Counted from the stretch's first letter, positions 39,552-50,626 are shown. The stretch is 64,000 bases of DNA from Azovibrio restrictus DSM 23866 (GCF_000429665.1 NZ_AUCH01000018.1:1-64000), one strand, 5' to 3'. The notes: generated by a model from the sequence alone, not told the origin. Made by a program: numbers and translations.

Positions 39552-41081
39552 TCAGCCTTCGGTCTTGGCCGCAGCCTTCTTGCTGCGGGAACTCTTGCGC
39601 GGTGCTTTGGCGGTGCTTGCGGTGCTTGCGGTGGCGGGGGTGGCGACCGGAGCGGGTTCGGCGGCGGCCTGGGGCGCTGCGGCAGCGCTGGAGGCTGCAG
39701 CGGCGGGCTTTCGGGCCGCAGCCTTGGCGGCTTTCCCGGTCTTGGCGGTGCCGCTCCTGGTAGCGGTGGCCTGGGGGGCTGCATCCTGGAGGCCGGCGTC
39801 TTTGGTGGCAGACGCTGTGGTGGCAGATGCTTTGGTGCCAGATCCCTTGGTGGCAAGGTCTGTAGTGGCAACGCCCTTGCCGCCGGATTCTTTCGTGCCG
39901 CTCGCCTTGGCCGCGCCGCTCTTGCGGGCCGGGGTCTTGCGGGGGCTGGTTTTCCTGGCCGTGCTCTTGACGGGCTGGGCCTGGGCTTCCTGGGGCAGGG
40001 TCTCCGAGGCGGGGGGCTCTGCTGCCGGAGCAGCCTCCTGGGCTGGCGCAGCTTCCTGTGCGACGGGGGCGGCCGGCTCGGGCGCGGCGCTGCTGTCCTC
40101 TCCCTTCCGGTTGCGGCCTTTGCTCCGGGCGCCGCGGTTGTTCCGTTCCTTCTCGGCGGCGGGGCGCGGGGGGGCTTCCGGGGCGGCGCTCTGGGCCTGT
40201 GCCGGGGCTTCGGCGGCGCTCACCGGGGCGGGAGCCGGCGTTTCCACCGGGCTGGCGGGCAGGGGGGCGCCGGCGCTGCGGAACACGTAGGCGCCGGATT
40301 TCTCGTCCCGGCCGAAGGCGATTAGGCCCCGGTGCTGGGCTTCCTCAAGCAGGTTGCCGAAGGCCTTGAAGCCATAGTAGGACTCGTTGAAGCCCGGATT
40401 GCGCCGCTTGATGGCTTCCTTCAGCACCGAGGCCCAGAGCTTTTCCGTGTCGCTGCGTTCGGCCATCAGGTCTTCGAAGGTGGCCACGGCCAGTTCTATG
40501 CCCTTGCTGCGCAGTTCCTCCTTGCGCTTTCTGTCGTCCTCGCCCCGCTTGCTGCCGGCTTCCCGGGCGACATCCTTGCGCACCGTGGCGCGTTTGGCCT
40601 CCCGGTCCCGCACCAGGTCGTCGTAGAAGATGAATTCGTCGCAGTTGGCGATGAGCAGGTCCGAGGTGGATTGCTTCACCCCGACGCCGATCACCTGCTT
40701 GGCGTTTTCCCGCAGCTTGGAAACCAGGGGGGAGAAGTCGGAATCCCCGGAGATGATCACGAAGGTGTCCACGTGGGCCTTGGTGTAGCAGAGGTCCAGG
40801 GCATCCACCACCAGGCGGATGTCGGCGGAGTTCTTGCCCGACTGGCGTACGTGGGGAATTTCGATGAGTTCGAAGTTGGCTTCGTGCATGCCGGCCTTGA
40901 AGGCCTTGTAGCGGTCCCAGTCGCAGTAGGCCTTCTTCACCACGATGGAGCCTTTCACCAGCAGCCGCTCCAGCACCGGCTTGATGTCGAATTTTTCGTA
41001 CTGGGCGTCGCGCACGCCCAGGGCGACGTTCTCGAAGTCGCAGAAGAGGGCCATGCTGACATTTTCGGGGGCGGACGCCAT
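39552..41081 (-). CDS. NYN-domain ribonuclease-like protein with OST-HTH and long Ala/Pro tail
   Basis: The 509-residue protein starts at ATG 41081 (MASAPENVSMALFCDFENVALG). The NYN (PIN-like) domain spans about 8-160 with acidic catalytic candidates in FCDFEN, DIRLVVDALDL and ISGDSDFSPLV. A LOTUS/OST-HTH-type domain (about 205-275: LWASVLKEAIKRRNPGFNES; YYGFKAFGNLLEEAQ) follows. The last 230 residues are low-complexity Ala/Pro/Lys/Thr with repeats such as ASATTASATKD, resembling basic disordered tails that contact RNA or DNA. It probably acts on RNA. Its position between nif and TonB genes looks incidental. Confidence 0.85.
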   Translation of the reverse strand: MASAPENVSMALFCDFENVALGVRDAQYEKFDIKPVLERLLVKGSIVVKKAYCDWDRYKAFKAGMHEANFELIEIPHVRQSGKNSADIRLVVDALDLCYTKAHVDTFVIISGDSDFSPLVSKLRENAKQVIGVGVKQSTSDLLIANCDEFIFYDDLVRDREAKRATVRKDVAREAGSKRGEDDRKRKEELRSKGIELAVATFEDLMAERSDTEKLWASVLKEAIKRRNPGFNESYYGFKAFGNLLEEAQHRGLIAFGRDEKSGAYVFRSAGAPLPASPVETPAPAPVSAAEAPAQAQSAAPEAPPRPAAEKERNNRGARSKGRNRKGEDSSAAPEPAAPVAQEAAPAQEAAPAAEPPASETLPQEAQAQPVKSTARKTSPRKTPARKSGAAKASGTKESGGKGVATTDLATKGSGTKASATTASATKDAGLQDAAPQATATRSGTAKTGKAAKAAARKPAAAASSAAAAPQAAAEPAPVATPATASTASTAKAPRKSSRSKKAAAKTEG

Positions 41082-41380
41082 AGGGGATTCTCCTGTTATC
41101 GCGGAGTCCGGCCCCGCCTGCAAAGGCGCCCATCATAGCCATCTATGGCCGGGCGCGCATCAGCGAGGGGGGCTGGCGCCTCGTTTTCGCGCCCCGTTCT
41201 CCGTTACGTTATGTTTTAAAGTGCACAACGAGTATGGCTTTTGTCGTGTTGTTGACGCACTTTGTTTCCTGTTTTTCCTTGTGTGTGTGGGGTTTCTGGC
41301 ATTCGCTATGTTGGCATGTATATTGCGAAGCCAGGGCGAGACGGATAGTGCTTCGATACCCATGCCATGAAAGGAAAGCC

Positions 41381-43432
41381 ATGAAAACCACTCCCCCCTT
41401 TATCCGCTGTGCCCTCACCGTTGCCCTGGGGCTGGCCTTCCAGGCGGCTCAGGCCGCCGATGCCGGCGCCGGTCAGGTGCCCGGGGACGGCAGCGTGTTC
41501 ACCCTGGGGCAGATCACCGTCACTTCCCACCGGGAGGACGAACGCCCCATCGGTACCGACAGCCTGAACCGGGAGACCCTGCGGGATTTCGACAAGGACG
41601 GCCTGGCCGAGGCCTTGAATCTGGTGCCCGGGGTGACGAGCACCAGCGGCGCCGGCAGCCGTAACGAAGCCCTGATCAGCGTGCGCGGTTTCGACCGCTG
41701 GCAGGTGCCCCTGCTCATGGACGGCATCCGCCTCTACCTGCCCGCCGACAACCGCATTGACTTCGACCGCTTCCTGACCCCCGACCTGTCCGAGATCCAG
41801 GTTTCCAAGGGCTATGTTTCCGTGTTGAACGGTCCTGACGGCATGGGCGGCGCCATCAACCTGGTGACCCGCAAGCCGGTCAAGGCCTTCGAGTCCGAGG
41901 TCCGGGCCTCCATCGCCATGGGGGGCGAGGGCCAGTACAACGGCAACACCGTCTATGCCAACGTGGGCGGGCGCCAGGAAAGCTATTACTTCCAGGCTAG
42001 CGTCGAACAGCGGGACATGGACCACTGGCGGCTCTCCGATGACTTTCAGCCCACCCAGGCCGAAAACGGCGGCCAGCGAGACCACACCAGCAAGAAGGAC
42101 TGGCGTATCAACCTGAAGGCGGGCCTGACCCCCAACGCCACCGACGAATACTCCCTGAACTTCGTCAAGCAGCGCGGCGAGAAGCACGGTATCGGCTCCG
42201 TCACCGGCACGTCCAGCATCAGCACCTGGGACTGGCCCAAGTGGGATACCTGGAGCCTGTACTGGCTGTCCCACACCCAGCTGGGTGAATCCAGCTGGCT
42301 CAAGACCAAGGCCTATTACAACAAGTTCGAAAATGACCTGGTGGCTTATACCAACACCAGCCTCAACACCCCCAACTGGACCAGCTACTACGACGACAAC
42401 GCCAAGGGGGTGAGCCTGGAGCTGGGCACCGAGCATTTTGCCCGGCAGACCCTGAAGGCGGCCTTCCACTACCGCCGGGACGACCATACCGAGTGGCAGC
42501 TCACCCACGCTAGCGGCTTCACCGAGCCCAAACAGAGCACCGTCGAGGACACCTACTCCCTGGCCATCGAGGACACCTGGCACCTGACCTCCCGGCTCGA
42601 CCTGATCGGCGGCATCAGCCGTGACTGGCGCAAGTCCCGGAAGGCCGAGGAGTTCCGGAGCGGGGACGGTTTCTTCGAGCAGCCCACGGCGGACAGCCAG
42701 GCCACCAACTATCAGGCGGCCGCCATCTATCGCTATAGCGGCACGGGCAAGGTGCATCTGTCCTACTCGGACCGGACCCGCTTCCCCACCATGTTCGAGC
42801 GCTTCAGCTCCCGCTTCGGCGGCGCCCTGTCCAACCCCTGGCTGGACCCCGAGCGGGCCCGCAACGTGGAGCTGGGCCTGGCTGACGAGCTGCTGCCCGG
42901 CCTGCGCGGCGAGGTGGCCCTGTTCCACAACCGGGTCAAGGACGCCATCCAGGCCGTGCCCATCGTCTATAACGGCGGCAACTACAGCCAGAGCCAGAAC
43001 GTGGGCGACGCCACCTTCAAGGGCCTGGAGCTGGGGCTCACGGCCCGCCTGGCCCAGGGGCTGGAAGTGGGGGGCAACTATTCCTACATCGACACCCGCA
43101 TCGACAACCCCAACGATGCAGCCGCCCGGCTTACCACCACGCCGCGCCACAAGGCCCTGGTGTACGCCAAGTGGCAGGCCACGGGCGGGCTGCGGGTGAT
43201 TCCCAGCCTGGAATACGGGAGCCCCCGCTGGTCCGCCGACGCGGTCAAGAGCAGCAGCTACGTGAAGACCGGGGAATACGCGCTCCTCAACCTGAAGCTC
43301 GAATACCGGCTCACCCCCAGCTGGGATGTCTCCCTCACGGGGCGCAACCTGCTCGACAAGAACTACGCGCTGGTGGATGGCTATCCCCAGGAAGGCCGCA
43401 ACTTCCTCCTGGCCACCCGCCTGCAGTTCTGA
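41381..43432 (+). CDS. TonB-dependent outer-membrane receptor
   Basis: The 683-residue protein from ATG 41381 (preceded by AAGGAAAGCC) has a Sec signal (CALTVALGLAFQAAQA), a plug domain starting near ITVTSHRED with LNLVPGVTSTSG, ISVRGFDRWQVPLLMDGI and NGPDGMGGAINLVTRKP, and a barrel ending in ATRLQF with terminal phenylalanine. It probably imports a metal chelate. It is 15 bases upstream of a solute-binding protein gene and then a diheme cytochrome gene, so iron or another redox metal is likely. The 299-base upstream gap is AT-richer but no clear Fur box is seen. Confidence 0.93.
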   Translation: MKTTPPFIRCALTVALGLAFQAAQAADAGAGQVPGDGSVFTLGQITVTSHREDERPIGTDSLNRETLRDFDKDGLAEALNLVPGVTSTSGAGSRNEALISVRGFDRWQVPLLMDGIRLYLPADNRIDFDRFLTPDLSEIQVSKGYVSVLNGPDGMGGAINLVTRKPVKAFESEVRASIAMGGEGQYNGNTVYANVGGRQESYYFQASVEQRDMDHWRLSDDFQPTQAENGGQRDHTSKKDWRINLKAGLTPNATDEYSLNFVKQRGEKHGIGSVTGTSSISTWDWPKWDTWSLYWLSHTQLGESSWLKTKAYYNKFENDLVAYTNTSLNTPNWTSYYDDNAKGVSLELGTEHFARQTLKAAFHYRRDDHTEWQLTHASGFTEPKQSTVEDTYSLAIEDTWHLTSRLDLIGGISRDWRKSRKAEEFRSGDGFFEQPTADSQATNYQAAAIYRYSGTGKVHLSYSDRTRFPTMFERFSSRFGGALSNPWLDPERARNVELGLADELLPGLRGEVALFHNRVKDAIQAVPIVYNGGNYSQSQNVGDATFKGLELGLTARLAQGLEVGGNYSYIDTRIDNPNDAAARLTTTPRHKALVYAKWQATGGLRVIPSLEYGSPRWSADAVKSSSYVKTGEYALLNLKLEYRLTPSWDVSLTGRNLLDKNYALVDGYPQEGRNFLLATRLQF

Positions 43433-43447
43433 ACCTTCAAGGGAGTC

Positions 43448-44788
43448 ATGCACATGGGACAACAAATGAACATCAAGCGCCGTCGCGCCACCGGCCTGCT
43501 GCTTGCAGGGGCTGCCGCGGCGGGCCTGGGCGGCTGGCGCGGAGCCCTGGGAGCCGGGGAGCGGGTGGTGGTGCTGACCAGCTACCCGGAGGAACTGGTG
43601 GGGCGTTTCCAGCTGGCCTACGAGGCCCGCCATCCCGGCCGCCGGGTGGAAATCCTCTGGCGCCAGTCCGCCGACGCCCTGGCCTACCTGCGCCGGGGCG
43701 GCCAGCAGGAGGTGGACGTGTACTGGACCCCGGCGCCCCGCAATTTCGCCCTCCTCAAGGCCGAGGGGCGGCTGGCTCCCCTGCTGCTGGATACGGCAGC
43801 CCTGCCGTCCCGGGTGGCCGGCTATCCCATTTCCGACCCGGACGGCCAGTTCGCCGCCTTCGAGCTGGCCGGCTACGGCATCGCCTATAACCGGACGGCC
43901 CTGGGCCGCCTGGGGCTGACGCCGCCCCGGGATTGGCGCGACCTGGCCGATCCCCGTTACCGGGGCCAGGTGGAGCTGCCCATCCCCGGCCGGGTGGGGT
44001 TCGCGCCAGTATTGATCGAGGCCGTCCTCCAGGGCTATGGCTGGGACGAGGGCTGGGCGGTGCTGGCCGCCATCGCCGCCAATGCGGAATTCGGTAGCGG
44101 CGACAGCAACCCGGGTACCGATGATCTGGTGAGCGGCCGCCGGGCGGCGCGCCTGACCATAGACTTCTTCGCTGCCGCGGCCCGCTCCAGCGGCGCATCC
44201 GTGTCCTTCATCTACCCGCCCCGCACCGCCTACAACCCGGCCCAGGTGGCGATCCTGGCCGGGGCGCCCCACCCGGCGGCGGCCCGGGATTTCGTCGAGT
44301 TTCTGCTGTCCGCCGAGGGACAGGAACTGCTGCTGCACCCGGACGTGCACCGTCTGCCGGTGCGCAAGGCCCTGTACGAGGCCCATCCGGAACTCTCGGC
44401 CCAGCCCTTCGCCCCCGGCAACCTGGCCTACAGCGACGTGCTGACCCGCTCCCGCCAGGGGCTGGTGGCGGCCCTGTTCGAACAGGCCCTGGTGCAGCCC
44501 CACGGGCGGGCCCTTCCCCTGTGGCAGGCCCTGCACCGGGCCGAGGCGGCCGGAGCGGACCCGGCCGTGACTGCTGAGGCCCGGGCCCTGCTGAGCGCCT
44601 GTCCGGTGCCGGATGCCCAGCAGGCGGATGGGGAGCTGCGCCGCCTGTTCGATTTCCCCGACCGGGTGCCGGGCCAGCCCGAGCCACCGCCGGCCCCGGC
44701 CCGCCTGGCCCGGGAGGCCGAGTGGCGGAACCGGGTCGAAGCGGCTCAGGCCCGGGCCGGAAAACTGCTGCAAGCCTGGAGGAGTTGA
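43448..44788 (+). CDS. Extracellular solute-binding protein (ABC type, family 1-like)
   Basis: The 446-residue protein has a Tat-like N-terminus (NIKRRRATGLLLAGAAAAGLGG). The mature part has the Fe3+/polyamine-binding type layout: VVVLTSYPEELVGRF, DVYWTPAPRNFALL, GYGIAYNRTAL and DFVEFLLSAEGQELLL. The C-terminal 100 residues are an extension beyond the usual family length. ATG 43448 and 43454 are both possible; GGGAG favours the second by spacing. No permease or ATPase gene follows, so the partner transporter must be elsewhere or the protein acts with the receptor in another way. Confidence 0.85.
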   Translation: MHMGQQMNIKRRRATGLLLAGAAAAGLGGWRGALGAGERVVVLTSYPEELVGRFQLAYEARHPGRRVEILWRQSADALAYLRRGGQQEVDVYWTPAPRNFALLKAEGRLAPLLLDTAALPSRVAGYPISDPDGQFAAFELAGYGIAYNRTALGRLGLTPPRDWRDLADPRYRGQVELPIPGRVGFAPVLIEAVLQGYGWDEGWAVLAAIAANAEFGSGDSNPGTDDLVSGRRAARLTIDFFAAAARSSGASVSFIYPPRTAYNPAQVAILAGAPHPAAARDFVEFLLSAEGQELLLHPDVHRLPVRKALYEAHPELSAQPFAPGNLAYSDVLTRSRQGLVAALFEQALVQPHGRALPLWQALHRAEAAGADPAVTAEARALLSACPVPDAQQADGELRRLFDFPDRVPGQPEPPPAPARLAREAEWRNRVEAAQARAGKLLQAWRS

Positions 44789-46179
44789 TGATGCATCTAG
44801 AACGCAAAAATGGAGGGTGGCTCCCGGCCGCTCTGGTCCTGCTGGCAAGCCTGGCCTGGGGCCCGGCCGGAGCCGGGGAAGCAGCGGCGGGCGGCCGCTT
44901 CACCACCCGGGACCAGGGCCGGGACGCCTACCAGCAGATCCTCTGGGACCTGGTGCCTGCAGCCGAGCGGGAGCGGGTCCTGGCCGGCCGGGGCCTGGTG
45001 CGCCAGACCTGGGTGATCTCCCCTTCCCTGGAACCCCGTATCGCCGGCCTGGGCCCCACCTACAACCGGCCCGCCTGCATTTCCTGTCACCCGCGCAACG
45101 GCCGGGGCGCTGCGCCCGATGATCAGGCCCGGCCCATGCACTCGATGCTGGTGCGGCTTTCCATTCCCGGTCGCGATGCCCATGGCGGGCCCCTGCCCGA
45201 GCCGGTCTATGGGGATCAGCTGAACGAGTTCGGCATCCCTGGCGTGCCCGGCGAAGGGGAGGCCTACCTGGTCTGGGAGAGTCGTGAGGAGCAGCTGGCC
45301 GACGGCACTCGGGTGGAGCTGCGGGCTCCCCGGGTGGCCTTCCGGGGGCTGATCCAGGGCCCCATGCATCCTGAGCTCATGACCTCGGTGCGGGTGGCGC
45401 CGCCCATCTTTGGTCTGGGCCTGCTCGAAGCCGTGCCGGAGGCCGACATCCTTGCCCTGGCCCGGGCCCAGAAAAAAGCCGGTCAAGGCGTGGCCGGCCA
45501 GCCCAACCGGGTCTGGGATGCGGCCCGGCAGCGCCAGGCATTGGGGCGTTTCGGCCTCAAGGCCAACCAGCCCACGGTGCGCCAGCAGATTGCCGGCGCC
45601 CTGGCCGGGGACATGGGTATCACCTCGGTCCTGTTTCCCGAGCCCAACTGCCCTCCGGCCCAGCAGGCCTGTGCTGCCCAGTCGGATCAGCACCCGGAGC
45701 TGGTGCCCGGGGCCCTGGAGGAAATGACTTTGTATCACTACCTGCTCGCCGTGCCCGCCCCCCGCAACCAGGGGGGCCCCCAGGTGCGCCGGGGCCGCCG
45801 CCTGTTCGCCGAGGCCGGTTGCGCCAGCTGCCACCAGCCCCGCCTGCGCACCGGCCCCTTCCCGGGATTTCCGGCCCTGGGGGGGCAGCGCATCCAGCCC
45901 TACACGGACCTGCTGCTGCACGACATGGGGCCGGAGCTGGCTGATGGCCGGCCCGACTACCAGGCCAGCGGCAGCCAGTGGCGGACGCCGCCCCTGTGGG
46001 GCCTGGGGCTGCTGCCGACGGTGAATGGGCACGGCACCCTGCTCCATGACGGCCGGGCCCGCAATGTCCTGGAGGCCATTCTCTGGCACGGGGGCGAGGC
46101 CAGCCGCTCCCGGGAGGCGGTGCGCCGCCTGCCGGCCGCCGAGCGGGAGGCGCTGCTGGCTTTTCTTGCTTCCCTGTGA
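44788..46179 (+). CDS. Exported diheme c-type cytochrome (DUF1111/di-heme oxidoreductase family)
   Basis: The 463-residue periplasmic protein starts at ATG 44788, sharing one base with the previous stop. After a signal peptide (AALVLLASLAWGPAGA) it has two c-heme sites: CISCH (about residue 96) and CASCH (about 350). GLGLLEAVPEADI, RFGLKANQPTV and TPPLWGLGLL are typical of the DUF1111 putative peroxidase family. Co-transcription with the TonB receptor and binding protein suggests redox processing of an imported metal complex. That is inference. Confidence 0.87.
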   Translation: MMHLERKNGGWLPAALVLLASLAWGPAGAGEAAAGGRFTTRDQGRDAYQQILWDLVPAAERERVLAGRGLVRQTWVISPSLEPRIAGLGPTYNRPACISCHPRNGRGAAPDDQARPMHSMLVRLSIPGRDAHGGPLPEPVYGDQLNEFGIPGVPGEGEAYLVWESREEQLADGTRVELRAPRVAFRGLIQGPMHPELMTSVRVAPPIFGLGLLEAVPEADILALARAQKKAGQGVAGQPNRVWDAARQRQALGRFGLKANQPTVRQQIAGALAGDMGITSVLFPEPNCPPAQQACAAQSDQHPELVPGALEEMTLYHYLLAVPAPRNQGGPQVRRGRRLFAEAGCASCHQPRLRTGPFPGFPALGGQRIQPYTDLLLHDMGPELADGRPDYQASGSQWRTPPLWGLGLLPTVNGHGTLLHDGRARNVLEAILWHGGEASRSREAVRRLPAAEREALLAFLASL

Positions 46180-46257
46180 GGTTTACCCGGGCGGGGGGAG
46201 GCGGCGGAGGCGTTTGGCGGGTACACTGCCGGACTTTTCCCCGTACCTCGCCTGCCC

Positions 46258-47565
<1,308 letters not shown>

Positions 47566-47637
47566 GCCTCCCCTGGCCCTGTGCATTGCATGACTCTTGC
47601 TTGAAATCCGGGCCTCCGGTCCCTGGAAACTGAACCC

Positions 47638-48609
47638 ATGATGACCACCGTGTACCAGCTGGATATCCCCGAAGCCCACCTTGCGCCGCCCCGGGAAGGC
47701 ACCCGACGCATCATCGACGGGCAGGAGCGGGTCTATTACGACGGCTACTGGATCAAGACCTACCCGGTGCCTGCCGATTCCCTGGAAGCCAAGAAGCGCC
47801 TGATCGAGGCCCTGACCCGGCGGCTCTTCAACCATACCGAATACGGGCTCAACATTCCCGGCACCCGGCTGGCGGAAGCCCGGACCGCCTTTGCCGCGGA
47901 AAGCGACCCGGCCCGGCGCCGGGTCAAGGGAGCCATGCTGGCTGGTGCCCTGTTCAACCGGGCCACGGACATCTTCCGCAAGCTGGTGGAGCTCCAGGCC
48001 GACGGCATCGAGGTGCACAGCGACGATGCCCTGATGCGGGAATGCGGCCAGTGCCTGCTGGAAGCCATGGAGCTGGGGCGCTTCGTGCGCCACCGGAGCG
48101 GCGAGGAGGGCATAGACGAGCTCTGGGGCGAGCCCTTCCGGGCTTTCTCCATTCCCGTGGAAGATTTCTACGAAAGCCGCTACATCAAGATCGGCCAGAC
48201 CCTGCGCGACATCGACCGGATTGCCGCCACCATGGTGGCCACCTTCGGGCGGATTCCCCTGTTTGCCGGGGTGGAGGGGCTGATCCTGGATTTTGCTGCG
48301 GCCGCCCGGGTCAAGACCGAGACCCTGCGCACCGATCCTCAGATCTTCGACGTCTGGGCCCGCCTGGTGGCCGCGGGGGAATGCCTGGCCCAGTTCCCGC
48401 CCCAGCCCCTGGCGGCAGTGCCGGAAGCGGGGCCGGTCCACAGCTTTGCCGATGGCCTGGAGCTGCTCCTGAAGGGGCGGGACCTGGTGTTCTATATCAC
48501 CCGGGCCCGCACCCCGATGCCCAAGAGCACCCGGGAATACGAGGAACGCTGCCGGGCCTACCTGGCCACCGGCCAGCTGCCCTTCCAGCCGCCTGCCGCA
48601 CCGCTGTAG
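47638..48609 (+). CDS. Uncharacterised 323-aa protein
   Basis: A soluble, mostly helical protein with no signal peptide. The N-terminal segment is RIIDGQERVYYDGYWIKTYPVPADSLEAKK, and a central helix bundle includes GAMLAGALFNRATDIFRKLVEL. CGQCLLEAMELGRF contains a lone CxxC. A strongly protein-like composition and the 72-base distance to the helicase gene support a real gene. I do not recognise the family. Confidence 0.72.
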   Translation: MMTTVYQLDIPEAHLAPPREGTRRIIDGQERVYYDGYWIKTYPVPADSLEAKKRLIEALTRRLFNHTEYGLNIPGTRLAEARTAFAAESDPARRRVKGAMLAGALFNRATDIFRKLVELQADGIEVHSDDALMRECGQCLLEAMELGRFVRHRSGEEGIDELWGEPFRAFSIPVEDFYESRYIKIGQTLRDIDRIAATMVATFGRIPLFAGVEGLILDFAAAARVKTETLRTDPQIFDVWARLVAAGECLAQFPPQPLAAVPEAGPVHSFADGLELLLKGRDLVFYITRARTPMPKSTREYEERCRAYLATGQLPFQPPAAPL

Positions 48610-48619
48610 GGCGGCAAGC

Positions 48620-48672
48620 TGAAAACCTCATTTGTTGAACCACAGAGGCACAGCGGCACAGAGAAAAGCCTG
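48620..48672. repeat. CACAGAG-type dispersed repeat, left half only
   Basis: GTTGAACCACAGAGGCACAGCGGCACAGAGAAAAGCC matches the left arm of the repeats at 4.0 and 29.0-29.6 kb. No complementary right arm follows before the next gene. Confidence 0.7.
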
Positions 48673-48762
48673 GCCTGGGGTGGACTGCTTGCCTCTCCAT
48701 GGGCTTGGGGCAAGACATTGATTGTTTTCGTTTTTTCAGGTCGGTGTGGCGAGGGGGCTGCT

Positions 48763-49431
48763 TCAATCCACACCCAGGTCCCTGACGTAGTCGTGGTCCG
48801 GGTGAATCTGCTCCACCGGGATGCCCAGTTCCCAGGAAGAAATCTGGAGCACCCGTTCCAGGATGTGTTCCCGGGTCCAGGGCCGGTGCTCCGGCAGAGG
48901 GACGTAGGGCAGCAGGTCCCGGACCCGGGTCAGCTGGGGCGGCAGGCGGTCCGCCTGCCAGTCAGCCAGATATAGTCCGCCCAGCCACAGCCCGAACAGG
49001 CCCGCCAGAAGCCAGCCTGCGGCAACCTGCTGGAACACCAGGACTGTACCCCCCGCCAGGGGCAGCCCCAGGCTCCACAGGGCGGTGCGCCGCTTGCTGC
49101 TGCACAGCAGGGGCAGGTAGGGGGCCTTCAGGGCTAAGCGCAGGCGGGGCCATTGACGGCGCAGGTCCGGGCCCAGGCAGTCAAGCAAAGCCGTGTCCGG
49201 GTGCAGCTCCCGGCGCCTGGCGCCAAACTCATCCACCAGGACGCTCCGCAGCCGGTAAAAGGCCGCCTGGGAGAGGCAGGGGGCTGCCGTCCCCGGCGCC
49301 CCGCCCAGCAGCTCAGCCACATGGTCGGCCAACTGCCGGGGCGTACGCAAATCGGCCGCGTCCCCGTCGGCGATGCTGACTCCGAATTCCGCCTCCACGG
49401 CCAGGAGCAGTTCGACGGCATCAAGACCCAT
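48763..49431 (-). CDS. Membrane protein with split acyl-carrier-like halves
   Basis: The 222-residue protein starts (GAGG eight bases upstream) with MGLDAVELLLAVEAEFGVSI...TPRQLADHVAELL, which resembles helices II-IV of an acyl carrier protein but with glycine where the phosphopantetheine serine should be. A second ACP-like helix I region (about 58-90) is followed by two transmembrane helices (about 112-152). The C-terminus (ILERVLQISSWELGIPVEQIHPDHDY...DLGVD) resembles helix I up to the residue just before that serine. It therefore cannot be a normal carrier and may be a membrane-anchored, permuted ACP-like fold. It is grouped with the next upstream gene. Confidence 0.65.
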   Translation of the reverse strand: MGLDAVELLLAVEAEFGVSIADGDAADLRTPRQLADHVAELLGGAPGTAAPCLSQAAFYRLRSVLVDEFGARRRELHPDTALLDCLGPDLRRQWPRLRLALKAPYLPLLCSSKRRTALWSLGLPLAGGTVLVFQQVAAGWLLAGLFGLWLGGLYLADWQADRLPPQLTRVRDLLPYVPLPEHRPWTREHILERVLQISSWELGIPVEQIHPDHDYVRDLGVD

Positions 49432-49509
49432 GGAATGTCCCTCAGGGGGTTAGATAGAGCCAAATGGCTTTGGGGTTGGGGCCAGGCCGGGACTTCCTCT
49501 GTGCCCGTT

Positions 49510-50559
49510 TCAGGCCCCCAGGCGGGCGAACTGGAAGTAGGAGGACCAGAGGCAGTCCGCCTCCCAGTCCAGGGCGCCCTCCTGCAAGCCCTCCCGAGCG
49601 AGCATCTGTCGGGCCCGGGCGCTGGCCTCCTCGGGGGCGCTGACGTAGTAGACCGCGTGGCGCTGCTGCCCCTGCAGCAGGGTGTAGGCCAGGATGCCTT
49701 CCTGGCGCTGTTCCAGCTGGCCGGCCAGGTTGTCCTGGAGCTCCTGGGCCTGTTCCAGGGTAGCGGCACAGCGCACCGGCAGGCTCAAGGTGAGGGCGTG
49801 GGCCAGGTCGGCGCGCATGGCCAGGGCATTGGCGCTTTCATTCACGCTCACCAGGCTGATTTCTTCCTGGTCCGCCCCGTCGTGGCGGGGGAAGCTCACT
49901 TCCAGTCCCCGCCAACTCTGCTCGGAGGACGGGAAAAGCCCCGTATGGCCCAGGTCCTGCTGCCAGAAGGCATCGAACACCGGGCGGAAGCCGTTCAAGG
50001 GGATGGCCCCGGCGGGCAGGGGCTCCGGGGGAAAGACGAAATCCACGCAGCCTACCTTCACGGCGAAATCGTATTCTCCCAGGACGTGGTCCAGGATGAT
50101 CATGGCCATGCCGGCGGCCTGATCCTGCTTCGCTTCGGGAATGGCTTCGGCAAAGCCGATCTCCAGGCCCACCTGGCCGTCATCGGCATAGTGCCGGACC
50201 AGCAGATCCCGGGTCTCCAGGTTCATGCCGTCCATGCTGATGCCGAAATCAGTGCCCTGGGAACGGGAGCGGAAAGCTTCCAGTTGATAGCCGGGCAGGG
50301 CGGGGGCCTGGGCAACCAGGGCAGAAAGCAGGGGAAAGTGCTCACTCCGGCCGTGGGCGGTGAGGATCAGTTTCAGGGGCGGCTGCTCCTCCCTGCCGGA
50401 CAGCTCAAAGGCCAGCTCCGGGTGGAAATCCGCCAGCCAGTCATTCCAGGCCGGCACCCTGTCGTGCGGGGGCAACGCGTTCCAGGCATCCAGTCCTTGC
50501 TGGAATTCCCGCCAGAAACGAGCGATGGCAACAGTGTCTTCAGCTTGGTGAGAGGGCAT
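49510..50559 (-). CDS. Uncharacterised 349-aa protein
   Basis: From ATG 50559, with AGGAG five bases upstream, a soluble acidic protein without cysteine motifs: FWREFQQGLDAWNALPPHDR, QGTDFGISMDGMNLETRDLL, MAMIILDHVLGEYDFAVKVG, VFDAFWQQDLG. It lies 78 bases before the ACP-like membrane protein and 67 bases after rtcA on the same strand, so it could be the distal part of the Rtc transcript or its own unit. No family is recognised. Confidence 0.72.
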   Translation of the reverse strand: MPSHQAEDTVAIARFWREFQQGLDAWNALPPHDRVPAWNDWLADFHPELAFELSGREEQPPLKLILTAHGRSEHFPLLSALVAQAPALPGYQLEAFRSRSQGTDFGISMDGMNLETRDLLVRHYADDGQVGLEIGFAEAIPEAKQDQAAGMAMIILDHVLGEYDFAVKVGCVDFVFPPEPLPAGAIPLNGFRPVFDAFWQQDLGHTGLFPSSEQSWRGLEVSFPRHDGADQEEISLVSVNESANALAMRADLAHALTLSLPVRCAATLEQAQELQDNLAGQLEQRQEGILAYTLLQGQQRHAVYYVSAPEEASARARQMLAREGLQEGALDWEADCLWSSYFQFARLGA

Positions 50560-50626
50560 GGAGGCTCCTGATGATGTCGATGCGTGCGTCATTGAACACC
50601 GGGCGGTGCCCGGCAGGCAAGCGGGC

